DNA of 64,000 bases from Isoetes taiwanensis (Eukaryota; Streptophyta; Lycopodiopsida; Isoetales; Isoetaceae), in the NCBI GenBank assembly GCA_021234155.1, contig JAJEKV010000049.1, positions 1,703,487 through 1,767,486 on the forward strand. Direction: 5' to 3'. How positions within the stretch are numbered: the first letter of the stretch is position 1; each line of letters opens with the position of its first letter. The position numbers were made by a program, and so were the translations under genes. Below, piece by piece: positions 1 through 12,371 of the stretch. The notes under the pieces were generated by a model. It did no database searches. It saw only the letters and a program-made list of their open reading frames with translations, and had not been told where the DNA came from.

Positions 1-640
1 ACCACTGAATGTGACAATTTTCCCCTAGCCTTCACTGATCAGGTTCTTAAAGAGGTTGTGGGTCATATAATATGTTCCTTTATGAATGGTTTTTTCAGGC
101 TACAATCTGATATCTATTATACGAGAAGATTGATAAATTATGCTGACAAAGTGGTTTCCTTCGGATTCTTAAATTCTTTTTCCAACTTTCAACGCATTAT
201 GCTTTCTGTCTTTTCATGGAAAATAATGCCTTAAAATAATGCCTTTTTACAAGATTTTCAAGATGATTTTTCTGCTTACAGTTCTATTCCAAACTGTAAC
301 TTGTTTTTCAAAAATGTGATGATTCAGATATCAGTCTCAATCCAGAAAAGTACAATTTTTTGTAGTACATTTAATGTTCATCTGGGACATGTGGTCAGCC
401 ATTATAGCATCACCACGGGTTTTGCCAAAATCAGTTGTGTGCTCAAAGCTTATGCACCCACTAATACCAAAGAAACCAGGTCCCTTTTGGCAAAGTCAAT
501 TACTATTCCACTTTCATTCTGGACTTAGCTTGCTAAAGTAGATCCTTGGTGATGAAGCTACTTGGGCTTAGAATTCCCAAGCTAAAGCAACTTATTCAAT
601 AATTAAGGATTCTGTTCACACAGGCCCCTGTCCTGTTGCT
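1..640. other. No recognisable gene
   Basis: I see only short AT-rich open frames and no domain, splice pattern or repeat that I can support. The stretch probably belongs to the same decayed retroelement DNA as the following kilobase, but nothing in it shows this directly. Confidence 0.4.
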
Positions 641-789
641 TCTCGATAGGATAAAACCTTCTACGTCATGTTGATATGTTATGATTTGCCATTGGTGTTA
701 TTTTATCTCGCGAACATACATTACATTAGAAAAGATATATTCGTTTTGCCAGTTGAAAGTTAAATCCTACCGAGAAGAATTATTCTGCC

Positions 790-1280
790 AAGGCTGGATC
801 TCATCTTTTGCATCCAACGCTTCCAAAATTTTATCTTTTGGATAGCCAAATCAAAATTTATGTGGATCATCAAGCTCTCCTACATCTTATCAATAAGTCT
901 ACGTCGACGAGAAGGATTGCCCATTGGGTCCTCTCTCTAAGAATTTGCTCCATTTGAGATCATTCATAAACCAAGAAAGTCTCATACTATTCCGAATTAT
1001 CTTTCATGCATACATGCATACAACTGATCCTTCTTCAAAAGTCTCTGATACCTTTCATGATACTCAAGTCTTTTTGGTCATGGCCATGCCACATTGGTTC
1101 CATCAGTATTCAGTAGCTGAAACCTTTCCTCTTGAAGACTCTTCCATGTCTCCTAAGAAGCTTCGAGCATGCCATCTTCAATTGCTCCGCGAAGTGCGTG
1201 ACTACAAAGCATGGTTGCAGGCCATCTATACAAACGAGGTAAGGACATGGTTTTGTGCTGACGTTTTCTTCCTCGTGTGA
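790..1280 (+). pseudogene. Ty3/gypsy polyprotein relic (RNase H region)
   Basis: At about 849-935 the plus strand reads IYVDHQALLHLINKS followed by RRIAHWVL. This is the usual end of the RNase H domain of plant Ty3/gypsy polyproteins (YTDHKAL..L...K....R..RW). In an intact element RNase H degrades the RNA template during reverse transcription and is followed by integrase. No YxDD motif upstream and no zinc-binding integrase motif downstream could be found, and the frame is broken on both sides. The open frame at 924-1280 has no domain I recognise. It is best read as a small decayed fragment; LTRs were not found. Confidence 0.5.
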
Positions 1281-1322
1281 TTCAAAAATATGTTCATTAG
1301 GCCCACGACAGCCTTGGAGGTG

Positions 1323-1650
1323 GATGAAAGCATATCAGAATATACGAGTTTTGGAACCCGCCAAAGTACCTACACTAGAAACCCACTAGGTAGTTCAGAA
1401 ATGAGTGCTTTCTCCTTTTCCTTTTCATTAAATCCCATTCAAAAGTTAAAATAAATGTCAAAGACATGTTACTATTCAAAGTTAAGACAAAGACATTACC
1501 ATCAAAGGCCAAAATAAATATATTAATTATACAACTTACTTCTTATTTGGTTATTATGCAAGTACCCAGTACCCAATGTTGGCTACTTTTTTGGGTACTT
1601 TTATGGTTCCTACATGATACATTTAAGACACATCCTAGCATGCTTTTGCC
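1323..1650. mobile_element. Old MITE copy (GGGTAAAAGCATG family)
   Basis: This roughly 330-bp stretch aligns by eye, along its whole length, with the reverse complement of the short inverted-repeat element at 31730-32050. Shared blocks include ACTTTTGGAACC-like, AAAGTACCTACACTAG, CAAAGTTAAGA and AAGTACCCAGTACCCA segments. Its ends, GATGAAAGCAT and ATGCTTTTGCCT, are decayed versions of the younger copy's GGGTAAAAGCAT termini. It is non-coding and no target duplication is visible. It is diverged enough to be clearly older than the copy at 31.7 kb. Confidence 0.65.
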
Positions 1651-1651
1651 T

Positions 1652-4400
1652 AGATGGTCATTTTAGTGTTGACAACACGACCTATAAAATTCCCTTGCCA
1701 GGATATTATTGGCCCATGCTGTTCAAACGTGCACCTGTAATGCTTACCAGTGGGTAAGCCGACCCATGGCTTGTGACGCTCTTTTATTAACACCAGTTAC
1801 GATATGGCAATGACTTGGGTTGGCAATAGACAATGTCTAGGGTTGCACTAGTTTCTGAGGTCTTCCAACTAAAATGGGGAATTTACTCTTTAAGCTATAC
1901 CGATTTGCAGGATTATGATATCTCGGAGATGGTCAAGACTGTTTATACTTCCAAAGTTAAACTCGCTCATGTAGATATTGCACATGATGGCTTCGTTAAG
2001 TTTTTATGGCAAAATTTCTAGGCCACTCTATGAAAAATACTTCAATCAATGGACACTTCTATAATAATGCCCTAGTTGCACTCCGTGCTAAAATCGTTTC
2101 CTTCAAGTCTGCTCACCCCCATTCTAGTTCACACCCCTCAGCTTTTCATAACATTGTGATCAACCCCAATCTAAACGAGAACCAATAACCTCTTCATCCA
2201 CACAAGTCTTTTATGAATTTTAGCAATCTGTCAAAGTTATAATGCTCAACTGTAAGATTTACAGAAGAAACTCATGAGTGTAATTCAAACATAAATAGAT
2301 GGTGTTGATGATGTTCGAAAAGAAAATCAGTAGTTACAAATTGATGTTGAGGGTCTTAAAATTCAACATGTTATGCATCTGAGTCATGCAAGAATTTGCT
2401 GCTATCCAAGGCCAACTCCAGTATGACATTGCAAGGTATCCACATGGCCCTTACAAATGAATTCTATCACCTCACGGCTTCTGACAAAGAGAAAGCCCAG
2501 TAGTTATTGTTTGCCCAAGTTGAGATCAAGTCTCTTAAGGATCAACTCGGTGTTTATGCACATACTCACACCATGCATCAAAAGCATATAGCTCATTTAG
2601 AGGCTTCTCAGATTGGAGCTCATTAGACTGAGATTAAGGCATATATATATTTGAGACACTGATAACATCGGCCCAACTGTAGGGGTCGGAGGTGTGGGGG
2701 GCAGGTCTACAAGATGGCAAATGGAAGAAACAGGAAAGCATATTTCTTCAGTGGCACTGCCAAGAATTCAAGGTTCGCACAAATACACCTTCAGCCATCA
2801 CAATATATGAGACATGGGAGAAACCCATGGAAATCAAGGTTTGGAAAAAGAACAATCAGATACCTCATAAAGGACAATGGGAACATGAACCCAGACAAAC
2901 TATCGACTATAGCCATCTGGGCATCGGCCAAACAACACCTACTCATAGGCCAAAAGCATAGTGGACAAGGAAAATGGGGCTTAGTCCGAGCCATAACTTT
3001 AAGCGAAGCAAAATGGAATGAGGATTGGACACAACAAGCAATGTAGACATGGCTAGACAAATGAACAGAAGAGAAATCACAATGACTGTTGGACACGTTC
3101 AACGGCGAACATCATATGGTCAAGGAATGCACATAGATACCAAACTAGGGAAAACAAGAAGAGACACTCGACACAGTTTATGATGGGAAGCCATGATCTG
3201 AAAATTGAAAAGAAAAGATGGAGGGAAGAAGGCAAACAAGACCATATATATAAACTCCATGACACCGGAAAGGTAGAGGTCGAATGTCAAAAGGTCAGAT
3301 AGAACTACCTAATTCCAATGATCATGATCCAAGACAACCAGCTGATGGAACTGGCAGATGCCATCGGGGAGATGACATTGAGACACCGGGTGTGCACTAA
3401 GAAAGAGGACTCATAAGACACATCTAGATGTGGATCAATGAGCCCCAATGTACGACTCAAAATTGAAGATATCGATGTTCATTCACATAACCACGAAGCC
3501 AAGTAGTAGTAGTGTACACGTACTTAAAGGAACAAGCTAAGCCCCCCAGATGGCTACATTAAATCACAGCATTGTGTGGCGGAAGTGACCCCTTGGGAGA
3601 GCCCGCCAATGCTACACAAGTTCCATGGTCTTCTCGTCTTAGGGATACAAATGCATTCTACTCTATTCTATTTTAGTCTATTCTAATGCCCTTCCACTGC
3701 CCATTCATTCATTAGCTCGAGCCCTGCAAGAACTTACTCTGCAACAATATCAACTCAACTTTGTTTCTTGTGCTAATACATTCGATTATTTGCAGCAATA
3801 GAAGATCACCTTATAAAGATGCTGGTTCATATACATGATCAAATTTGAAGAGTTTTTATTTTGCTGAACAACATACTTCTATCTCATTCTTGGCCACTGT
3901 ACTCTAAAAAATGATTTTCTACTTCTCATGAATCACGAAGAAACTAAACATGACCTTAAACTTGAACTGTATACATACAGTGAATGCACAATTACTAAAG
4001 TTCTTTTAGAAGCTTCTGCTTTTGCAAGGAGAGTAGCATATGACCAGTAATACAATGTTAAAACATAAGTTTTCTATCATATATCAACAAATTTATTGAG
4101 TTGAATTGAATTGATTTTTATCATCTGGGAAGACAAGCATTGATTTATTGAAAAAAGGCTTGTTTGGTCCGTTATAAATATCAAAAAGTAGGATCTTCCA
4201 AGCTAATCGTTCTCGCACACACTTTGGTGATGTTTCTTGGATGGCACGATGACATCTCGCCTCAACACCAAAATTGAACATTACACATTATACATATCGC
4301 ACATGGACAGATTTTTGCCTCTTGCAAGTAACGTGGAGAGATCCAAACAAAATTTTCATGGATTTTAAAAGTATTGAACGGGAGAATGTGACCGCAATCA
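1652..4400. other. Decayed sequence without recognisable genes
   Basis: There are several short open frames (1833-2021, 2692-2961, 2714-3046), but none shows a family motif. At 3630-3690 the plus strand reads TGGTCTTCTCGTC and then ends in a run of TTCTA repeats. This resembles the tails at 6340-6400 (minus) and 28107-28157 (plus) and may be a retroposon 3' end. The rest, including 3720-4400, is AT-rich and featureless to me. Confidence 0.4.
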
Positions 4401-4404
4401 AGAA

Positions 4405-5189
4405 GCGTAGGAATATAACATAAGATTTATAGATGTTGTGGTGTGTATTCGTATAGAAATACGTACCTTGCTGATGCTGGACATGGGGATTCGAAATAGA
4501 AGGGGTATTTCTGTATTAGAAGGTTTAGGGATGCTGGTTTGGCATGGGCAGATGGCTTGCATTCGGTTTGTTTCCATTCCTACAAGCTGGAGGTGTCGGG
4601 CAACTCGAATTCCTACCTTGAAGGGTCGGCTAAGCTTGATTGCTTGCATGGGAAGCAAGACAAGGATTTGGTCCTTGGTTCTGCTATTCGAACTGCACTG
4701 AAGTAACTCATCGTGAATATGTTTATGAAGAGGGCTGCAAGGAAGGCCAAGGGGGCCGTTGGTCCTGTGCCCTTTGCGCCCTTGTCTTCTGCTATGTCTG
4801 TTTAAATGGATGACTCTTGTGGTGAGCTGAATTTGGAGATCGATTAGGGGGCAATTGATGTATCTGTCACTCTTGGTCTCTCAGGCTAGGATATGCCTCG
4901 TAGTTTCTTTGATGCTTTGTCCTCTTTCTGTGATAAGGGATGTCTTGTTGGGATTGTTCTTGAGAGAGGTGCCTCTAACCATCTTCACTGTCGGGTAGTC
5001 TTGAGAGCACAGTATAAGTCACCTAAGGCTTTGAATGAGGCCACTAAAAGAGACTTCAATTGGCATTCTAAACCTCCTAGTGTTGTATTGAGGTGTAAAG
5101 CTTTGAAAAATAATCAATTTCACTGTTTCGAAGGGGTAGTGAGATACTGCATGAAAGATATGGGGAAGGTTCATTATTCTTGCCACCTT
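4405..5189 (+). mobile_element. Replitron-like element, copy 1, 5' part
   Basis: This is the left part of a rolling-circle-type element that continues at 15776. Its 5' flank (ATAACATAAGATTT, then TATTCGTAT) aligns with the 5' flank of the second copy at about 35955. The coding part starts at 4719, and the element is interrupted after 5189 by a large TIR element. Removing that insert gives an element of about 2.4 kb, close to the 2.5 kb of copy 2. The outer 5' boundary is uncertain by tens of bases. Confidence 0.7.
4719..5189 (+). pseudogene. HUH endonuclease (Rep) of Replitron-like transposon, N-terminal part, broken
   Basis: This encodes the N-terminal half of a single-tyrosine HUH (Rep-type) endonuclease, an enzyme family that nicks one DNA strand and stays joined to the 5' end. 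In one frame there is a basic start (MFMKRAARKAKG), then VSVTLGLSG (probable motif 1), NHLHCRVV (the His-hydrophobic-His metal site) and RYCMKDMGK (the YxxK motif with the likely catalytic Tyr). Three in-frame stops lie before the HUH motif, and the frame is cut by the 10.6-kb insertion directly before the His codon of CHLHN. It continues at 15776. The spacing and the YCMK motif resemble CRESS-DNA virus Reps, but the family context points to Replitrons. A helicase domain is absent, unlike Helitrons. This copy is dead. Confidence 0.72.
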
Positions 5190-5221
5190 CATTAGGGCGG
5201 ATTTGGGGTCTCAAAATGGCC
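5190..5221 (+). repeat. Left TIR of the 10.6-kb element
   Basis: Thirty-two bases matching the reverse complement of 15744-15775 with a single G/A difference. It begins CATTAGGGC and ends AATGGCC. Confidence 0.85.
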
Positions 5222-6268
5222 TCCTATCAGCCATTCCACGTCATATTTCCACTCCTTTTTTCCCATGCCACCTAGGATACCAAAATCTCATAATTACAGA
5301 TTTACTTGGAATATTCTCCCGGAATAAGGGGGATTGCGCATTCATGGCGCCATATGTATTTAATTCTGTTGGTTGTCAGACAGGCTGATGCAACATGTGG
5401 CGCTTCTAAAAAGCCACTTGCATTATAGCATACCAGCAACTCATGACGGTGTCTCTTGGTTTGTCAGATACCAAGCGTGCGTGTCACCGATTCTTGCGCT
5501 TATTTTCATTTAGAGGGCCATGGCCATACAAGCTTTCCCGCCTTCCACATTTCAAAATTTGAATGTGTAGGTTGAAGCTTTGTATCGACTTTCATTTCGA
5601 GGCCACAAGGCCAAGGCTTTATGGGTGGTTCACATGGAGAAGTTTAGGCCCTCTCGGCCGAAGTTCTCGGCGAGTCAAGATCGATTAAAAAATTAAGGCA
5701 CGCATCAGCTACGCTAAGTTGGATCTTGCAAGGGCTGATTTTCCAAAACGGGCTGAATTTTATTGCCTCAGCCCAAGTTCGGCAGGTTTTAAGCCCGGCG
5801 GCCATTAGTCCATGTGAACCCAAAGATTAACCGGGATCTTTACTTCATCCCAATACGGGCTTCCGCCCCTACAATTCGGAAATTTGAATTTGCTTAATGT
5901 ATAAAAGCATGGATTGTAGGAGAATGGACTTTTCAATTTCCATATGCATGTTGCAAATTTCAAAAACGAGGTTAGTAATGCGGACGTTCGGCTCACAAGA
6001 AGTTTAATTGTCTTTGGGGCATACAAATTGTACACCTTCATTTCGCGTCGCGGCGATCCACGCAGTATATGGAAGCTCCAAATGATGTGTGGATAAGGAT
6101 CCAACTGACTCAGGAATATGCTCCAGTCTTCAATCGCAAAAAAGGAGGTCTAAAAAATAAGAACTTAGACCTCGACGTGTTGTGTCTTGCAGGCTCAAAA
6201 AGTGTTGACATCTGGGCGGATGGCAGTTTATATCCATTGGATCCGTTGAGTGGCAAGAAACCGTCATT
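5222..6268. other. Non-coding interior of the TIR element
   Basis: I see no gene. The open frame at 5805-6104 (minus) has no recognisable motif. Confidence 0.4.
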
Positions 6269-6334
6269 TCAGGACGTTTCAAGTTTAGTCCGATTTTGTG
6301 GTGACGGTAACTCTGGCCTCCTAGGATATTGTGA

Positions 6335-6720
6335 GAGATTGAGAATAGAATAGAATAGGTTTTTAGCGTCCACGGAGACCAATTGGCCTATGGGACCCAA
6401 ACAAAAAAGAGAGAGCAGCAAGCATATTACTGACAGGATTAAAAAACCCCCGCCCCGAAGGGTTTTCGAGGGAAAAACCTTAGCAGTAATAAGCCTGCTG
6501 GCACACTGTACAATTGCATAGGACAGTTCAATACCGTCCCGTAGGACACAAACGAGTCCGTGCATCCATAACCTCCTGGAGGATGACGAGAGGATGACGG
6601 CATTTGGAATCGAATACAATTCCTTGAGATGAGCTGCTTCCGATAAGGAAGGGGAAATGTCCGTGAAGATGCTAATAAATGACATTATACTTTGCAATGC
6701 GAAGGGTTTATACATTCTTA
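6335..6720 (-). mobile_element. Probable LINE/SINE 3' end remnant with (TTCTA)n tail
   Basis: On the minus strand the sequence runs through a G/C-rich block (CCTTCGGGGCGGGGGTTTT) to CCAATTGGTCTCCGTGGACG and ends in TATTCTATTCTATTCTC. The GGTCTCCGTGGA block plus pentanucleotide tail recurs at 28107-28157 (plus) inside the reverse transcriptase gene of the Penelope-like element. A short common 3' segment ending in a simple repeat is typical of 5'-truncated retroposons. The family is unknown. The 148-aa open frame over this stretch is probably not a real protein. Confidence 0.4.
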
Positions 6721-6987
6721 AAGTACAAAGGTTATGGTGTTTGTGTTTAGATACCTCTAATACAAGAAGTCTTTGACTACTTTTAACAATAGATTCCTTT
6801 AAAAATCTATTGCTATTTAAATTATAGCAAAAATGAGTCTTGAAACTCTTTAAGTAGTAGAAGAACTCTTTGACTAGTTATCCATTTGATGACCATTTTT
6901 TAAGAAAATATGATATGTGACATTCTTATATGCAAACATTCATAAAATTTATGAACATTGAAGGTCAAAGCCATCCTTGTTTAAAGA

Positions 6988-7227
6988 GGATTATATGATG
7001 CGAAATCTTCATGCGCAGAAGTAATTGCATATAAGAAATTCGCCTGGTGTGATCCTTGCATAAAAAAGTAAATAGAAACACAAATATTGAACTTACAACT
7101 TAGCGTAAGCAAATAGTATTTTAAACCAACACTTTATATACTAACACTTTACACTTTAAATAAGATATTTCTTTCTTTCCTTTTACTTGAAAGCTATTTT
7201 TTTCAAGATGGATCACACCAAGCGAAT
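6988..7227. repeat. Hairpin-forming inverted repeats (GGATCACACC family), left cluster
   Basis: A short foldback at 6988-7055 starts GGATTATATGATGCGAAAT and ends ATTCGCCTGGTGTGATCC. A half-site GGATCACACCAAGCGAAT lies at 7210-7227. The same motifs recur at 13780-14959, on the other side of the captured gene fragments. Confidence 0.6.
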
Positions 7228-10200
7228 AATACATATACAAAAAAAACAAGGTGCTACGCACGAGGGGTTGCCCTTCAATACCCAGAGAATAATGTTTTCA
7301 TGGTTTCTATTTTGCTGTTTCGTGCTAGGTGTTTTTTGTTTTTCTGGCATAAATAAAGGTAGTAAGGCAAAACAATGGCGCAGAGATAGGGTAAGCAAAG
7401 GAGGTCCATTGTCGATTTGCGATATAATATTACAAAGAATCCTCCTTCGTCTTCTCCGGTTCTAGCTCTAGGCCAAATTTGTCAATGTTATAGATGTGAA
7501 AAGAAGAATGATGCTAGTTCAGACCATTGGTGCCGGATATGCAAGCTCTGTATTTTCTTTCAAGCCAAACGGAAGGATTTCTCTTCCCAAATGTCCAAGA
7601 AATATCAGATTTTTTTCCGTTGTAACAGCTTTAGAAATAACACTCTGAGAATGTAGCAGATTTCAGTGTTGTAAAGGAATCGATGGATAATCTGAAGCAT
7701 TTCAAAAGAGAAGTTATAAGCTCGCTATATCCCGATCGGCTGCCATATCCCGGTCCAAAGAAAGGGATGCGCCCATGTCCTAGATCAAGCACGGCTACAC
7801 AATGATAGAAGAGCCACAAGACTAACTAGGATGACCACTAGTTTAAGAGATGTACCAAGTTTGGAGAGCTTTTTGAATATACTAGGTATATACCAAAGAT
7901 ATCCTTGGAATATGCTAAGAACCCACCTCTCAAGAAGGGTTTCCCCTAGGGCAAACCCAAAATCACATAGACAGACGCGATTATAAGTCAATACGAGCTT
8001 GATCCGATGTGCAGAAAATGTTTACTTGAAGAAAAGAAATATTTGAATCGAAGTGTCATACTCGGGTTAGGTATAATGTCTGATGGGTCATTGTTCATAG
8101 TCTACATGGCCGCTCCACTTACCAGCTAACAGATTTAGAGTAGGATGTGAAGTGTACATCTACTATAGCATGTTTAAGTTTTTTATAAAGAACCTTTGGG
8201 TGTATATTAGAATGTTTTAACATCTAATGATATTTGGCTGTCTGAGCCATTAGTTTTAGATCAATACACTTATGGGGCTATTTATCCCAAAACATATTTG
8301 TTATGCTTTGATATTAACATTAAGAGTTGGAATAGTTCCAACTTAATGAATTAACATCAGTGTATGGGTAGGCAGTAGGCCACAACAGATGTTATAGAAC
8401 ATTGGTATACTCAGTGAAGTGTGTACATGCCTTGAACAAGGTGTAGACATAGTTCCTAGTAGAAATACTAGTAGTTTGCCAAACTTCATGTACTCAGTCT
8501 GACCATGGTACCAGTTTAGAATTAATGTATCCATGTCTTGCATGAGGGTTTATGAACAAGATAATGTTGAATTCATTTGGGGAGGGCAATAGTAGGCTGG
8601 GCAGTTTTAGGCTTGGATTTAGTTTCTCGTTAGGAAAGCATATAGGAGGCATTTTTTTCGAGTATAACATCTTATCGGCATTAGGCTAGCCATTAAAATG
8701 AAAGGCTAGATTTAAACGTTAGTATGTAAGGATAATTTGTGTAGCTTGACTGAGTCGAAGTTTTGCATGGGCTTGTTTTTGTATGCAAGATTTATAATTG
8801 GAAGGGTTCTTGAATGGTCTCCATGTTGTTGGATTGTAAAACAATTATAATTTTGCAACCAAGAGGCAAGCGTTTAGTTTTAACAAACATATATTTATGG
8901 TGCATTGACTTCATAAATACATACTTAAAAAAAAGAGGTTTAACCTATTCGACAGTTACTAAAAAGAATACTTTTAGATAAAGAGAATACTTTTACAATG
9001 GTATTATTAAACTGATATAATGAAAAATATATTTTGCGATGCCTGTATGCTTTCATATCTTCTTCACATTCGTGATATCTTCACCCCAAACCTTTCAAAG
9101 CAATCTTTCACCACATCTTTTAGAAAAAGAAGCACGTGCCCATGGGGTAGGTGAATGTTGTGATTGATGACCGAGTAAAAGTCCCTTGGTTTTTTGCCTC
9201 GATTGAGAACATCCATGCCTAATAGCCCGACCGAATCATATAACGTGATGAGGCAACTTGATTATCAAATAAGCAAGCAAGCCATCACCCAGACATAATG
9301 GTGAATATATACAAAGTGTGATAGTTTCGAGGAGGCGAGCAAAGCCTTTGATGTGTTGAAATCTCAAAATGAAATACCATGGGTTGCAAAAATCTCAAGA
9401 TATGCTCCAAGGAATGCTCTTTCATCTTAAGACGTTTGGGAAAGATGTCTTAAAATGTTTGGAAAAGATGCAAGAAGATAAAGTAAATATTAAATATAAC
9501 AGACATCATATATGTTGAGCAATTGCTAAAGTACGTGCTAGTTTAGGAGCCATGTAGGTCGCAAGTAGATGGCAACTAGAAGTATAGATGCACACGTGAA
9601 ATTAGCCATTTAATCCAATGATTTCACTATATTCAATTGTTTGCCAGCAAGTTTGTCAAAACGAGAACACAATAACCGTTATCAGCCTTCGCATTATTCA
9701 TGATTTATTCATGCCATTAGCAAGATCCAGTCTCTGTATCTTTCACTCATGTTGAAATTGGAACCAAGGTAATAAGCTAAAATGCTTAGCAACGTAAAAA
9801 AATTCAAGATTCTTGATCCCCTGGAAAGGCGAATCCCTTGCTGCAGCATAAATTCTGCAGAATTAAGTTGATGAGCTGAAAAAAACAGAGTCATCCTTGC
9901 TAATCGAGGTTAGTAATGCATAAAATAGCATGTTCGACAATTCATATGTTGCCTTGAATGTATTCCAAAAACAATGTCATATCCCTTGGCACTTTGATTA
10001 TAAACTAACAACAAGATGAAACTCTAGACATGTATAGAGCCTTACTTTTGCCAACTAGGCATTTATGAATAATTACTGTATTAGAACAATGATAGGTCTG
10101 AGAGAAAAAACATTGAACAAATCTGCATCATAGTATATCAACAACATTGATAGTCTGATATGCACAAGGTGTAAGTTAAAAGAAATGTTCATTAAACAAT

Positions 10201-10354
10201 GAGAGATGTCAAAAAATATTGTGCACCTCAGCCCTTCACGATAGTCTGCTTATTCGATACTCCAAATCCAACAATAGAACTACAAAGGGGATGCTTTCCA
10301 TACACCTAATATTCACCGTGTCAACTTATTACAGAAAATAAAAAGGGCTTTCTT
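7228..10354. other. Non-coding interior with a repeated block
   Basis: No gene is recognised. The segment 7815-7955 (GACTAACTAGGATGACC ... TACTAGGTATATACC ... CTAAGAACCCACCTC ... ACCCAAAA) recurs in direct orientation at 13628-13772. It is followed at 7958-8005 by ACAGACGCGATTAT ... CAATACGAGC, which recurs at 13553-13590, before the second copy of the block. The order of the two parts is therefore permuted. Confidence 0.55.
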
Positions 10355-10501
10355 AATCAGTTTAATACTCGGCATGGAAATGGGTATAAGGCCAGATGAT
10401 GTTACCATTATTGGCATCTTATGTGCCTATAGGATTTTGAAAAGCCTAGAAGTAGGGAAATTGTTACATGCAATAGGCAAAGTTGGTTCAAATGGAATAT
10501 G
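10355..10501 (+). pseudogene. PPR protein fragment (captured)
   Basis: A single frame reads MGIRPDDVTIIGILCAYR, then LEVGKLLHAIGKVG before a stop. This is the second helix and start of the next repeat of a PLS-type pentatricopeptide protein (M..G..PD.VT...L.AC......G...H). Such proteins bind organellar RNA, but one partial repeat cannot. It lies inside the TIR element near the lipase-like exons and on the opposite strand, so it is probably a second captured or inserted gene piece. Confidence 0.55.
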
Positions 10502-10989
10502 AAGATATGACACTTCAATCCACCCAACCACGACAATGAGTAAAGGAAAGTATGCTCACAAACCATGGATCTAACCAAATATTAAAAGAATAAGATGAAC
10601 CTATTTGTAACTTGTTTTCTAGAACTGTATCAGGCTAATGAAGGAACCTATTTGTAAGCCGTTTTCTAGAACTGTATAAGGCTAATGAAGGAGACATTTC
10701 TCCAAATACATTGGGGGCTTTAATCACAATGCTTCCAATGGACGCAATGGTAACTCTATCTAAGTGGTCCAAGGTAAGCTTATGCATAGGTATCATGACC
10801 TGATTAATTTTAATATCTCAAAAGCAGTTTCAAATAGCAGTGAACCTACATCAGAATCCATCGCCCATTTGCAGGCTTCAAACACCCATTTAACAATATG
10901 AAAGAACAAAGTCAAAGAGCTTACCAGAACAGATGAATCATTGAATATGAAGCAGAGAGCTTACCAGAAGAGATGAATCATTGAATATG

Positions 10990-12371
10990 AAGCACATTGG
11001 CATACACGATTCATTAGAAACAGCCCGATTTGAGAATAGATCGGACTACCAAGATTAGCAGCTCCTTTTAGACCTGATAGATTTCTTAATACTGGGGAAG
11101 CAGAGCTGAGATAAGCATTAAAATAACAACAAAGAGCTTTAACCCTACTCTCTTGACCATCATAAGCATATTTGCTTCATGTACTAACGTTAGCATATGT
11201 GGCACGCAGCGTAAAGAAGCAAAGAGCAGAACTACAAAATAGCATATAGTATTAGTTAATTACAGCACAATTCTTGTCACTAGAACTTGAGACGTCTCTG
11301 ACAAGACATTACATAAACTTTCCTTCTTCGCTGTCTGAAGCCATACGCAAAAGAAGTAAAAGCTCACTGGCTTTCACGTCTGTCAAAAACAACTGCCAAC
11401 CAGTACGATCAATTAGGAAAGGTGCTAATGGAGCTGCAATTCTCTCCAGCACAAGCACTCCCAATAGAATAGGGAGCTATTGGGTCAGATCCATATATCT
11501 TCATGTCATATTACAAATGAGAAAATAGATGTTTATAATATTACCTGTTACTTTCATTCAGCTCTAACATGTGGAAATCTTGAAAAATAAAGCAATGGAA
11601 CAAAGTCATATAACATTTTCCTTTCCTTTCTTTTCTGGGAGACGAGTCTTTCCTTTTCAATTCGGTTTTCAGATGTTTCTAGTACTCTTTGACTAGTAGA
11701 TCATTAAAGGTCAAGAAATTTAGCTTGCAACAGGTTATGTGACTAGCCATAGCCTAGCCATAGCCAATTTTGCATGTCTTCACAAATTTGTGTACAAACA
11801 AAGTTAGGAACACTTAAAACGCTTGGCACAGAATTAAAGTTCTCCACTTTATAAGATAGTGAATCACATTGAAACATTGAAGTTCCATATCTAGAATGCA
11901 ACAGTACATAACATCTATTTATCTTTGAAAATGGCCAAGCGCTCTCCAGCAACGTCTATCCCATATGTTATATGCAAGTAGGAATTCACGGTGCTGGCTG
12001 CATGCATGCTTTACAGGCATCAGTCTTGAAGACAGTAATCTCCAGAGTATAGAGACTAAATATGGCATATATGTATTATCATGAATAAGAAACTTACTTC
12101 CAAGCCTCACTTTCAGCTCAGCTTTTACATAGTTCCAATCGCTTGGGCTGCAATTATAAGAATAAAAAATTTTACCATAAAAATGTCCTTCATAAGAAGC
12201 GTAAATTCTCAGCAAATTTCCTAGTTCTTTTTACCTGGCAAGGATACCATGGACAAGGACCAAAAGGTGATTGGGAAAATCACCTGTCAAGCTTTCGCCA
12301 TTTGATAATATCCCATTGGTGGTAAACTCGCTCATTGCTAGAGTACATAGGGCTGGATCACTTGAACAAAT
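10990..12371 (-). pseudogene. DUF676 lipase-like gene fragment with introns
   Basis: Several exon-like blocks on the minus strand match the plant DUF676 family (putative serine esterase, alpha/beta hydrolase). Block 12371-12235 reads SEFTTNGILSNGESLTG and then HLLVLVHGILA, ending at a GT donor. After an 87-bp intron, block 12147 down reads PSDWNYVKAELKVRLG and KFLIH. About 11977-11933 gives GIDVAGERLA. About 11460-11311 gives LERIAAPLAPFLIDRTG, QLFLTD and LLLRMASDSEEGKF. Near 11000 is RIVYANV. The order is that of the family, but the segment with the nucleophile serine (usually AHSLGG) was not found and the frames carry stops. The fragment retains introns, so it was acquired as DNA and not as cDNA. 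It is not expected to give an active enzyme. Confidence 0.65.

Noticed and set aside
4398..4701. 86-87 aa frames on both strands
   Set aside because: They lie in the 5' untranslated part of the Replitron-like copy and are not conserved in copy 2.
4893..5195. Integrated plant ssDNA virus (geminivirus or CRESS type)
   Set aside because: The HUH and YCMK motifs are similar, but there is no helicase domain or coat protein, and two copies share transposon-like ends.
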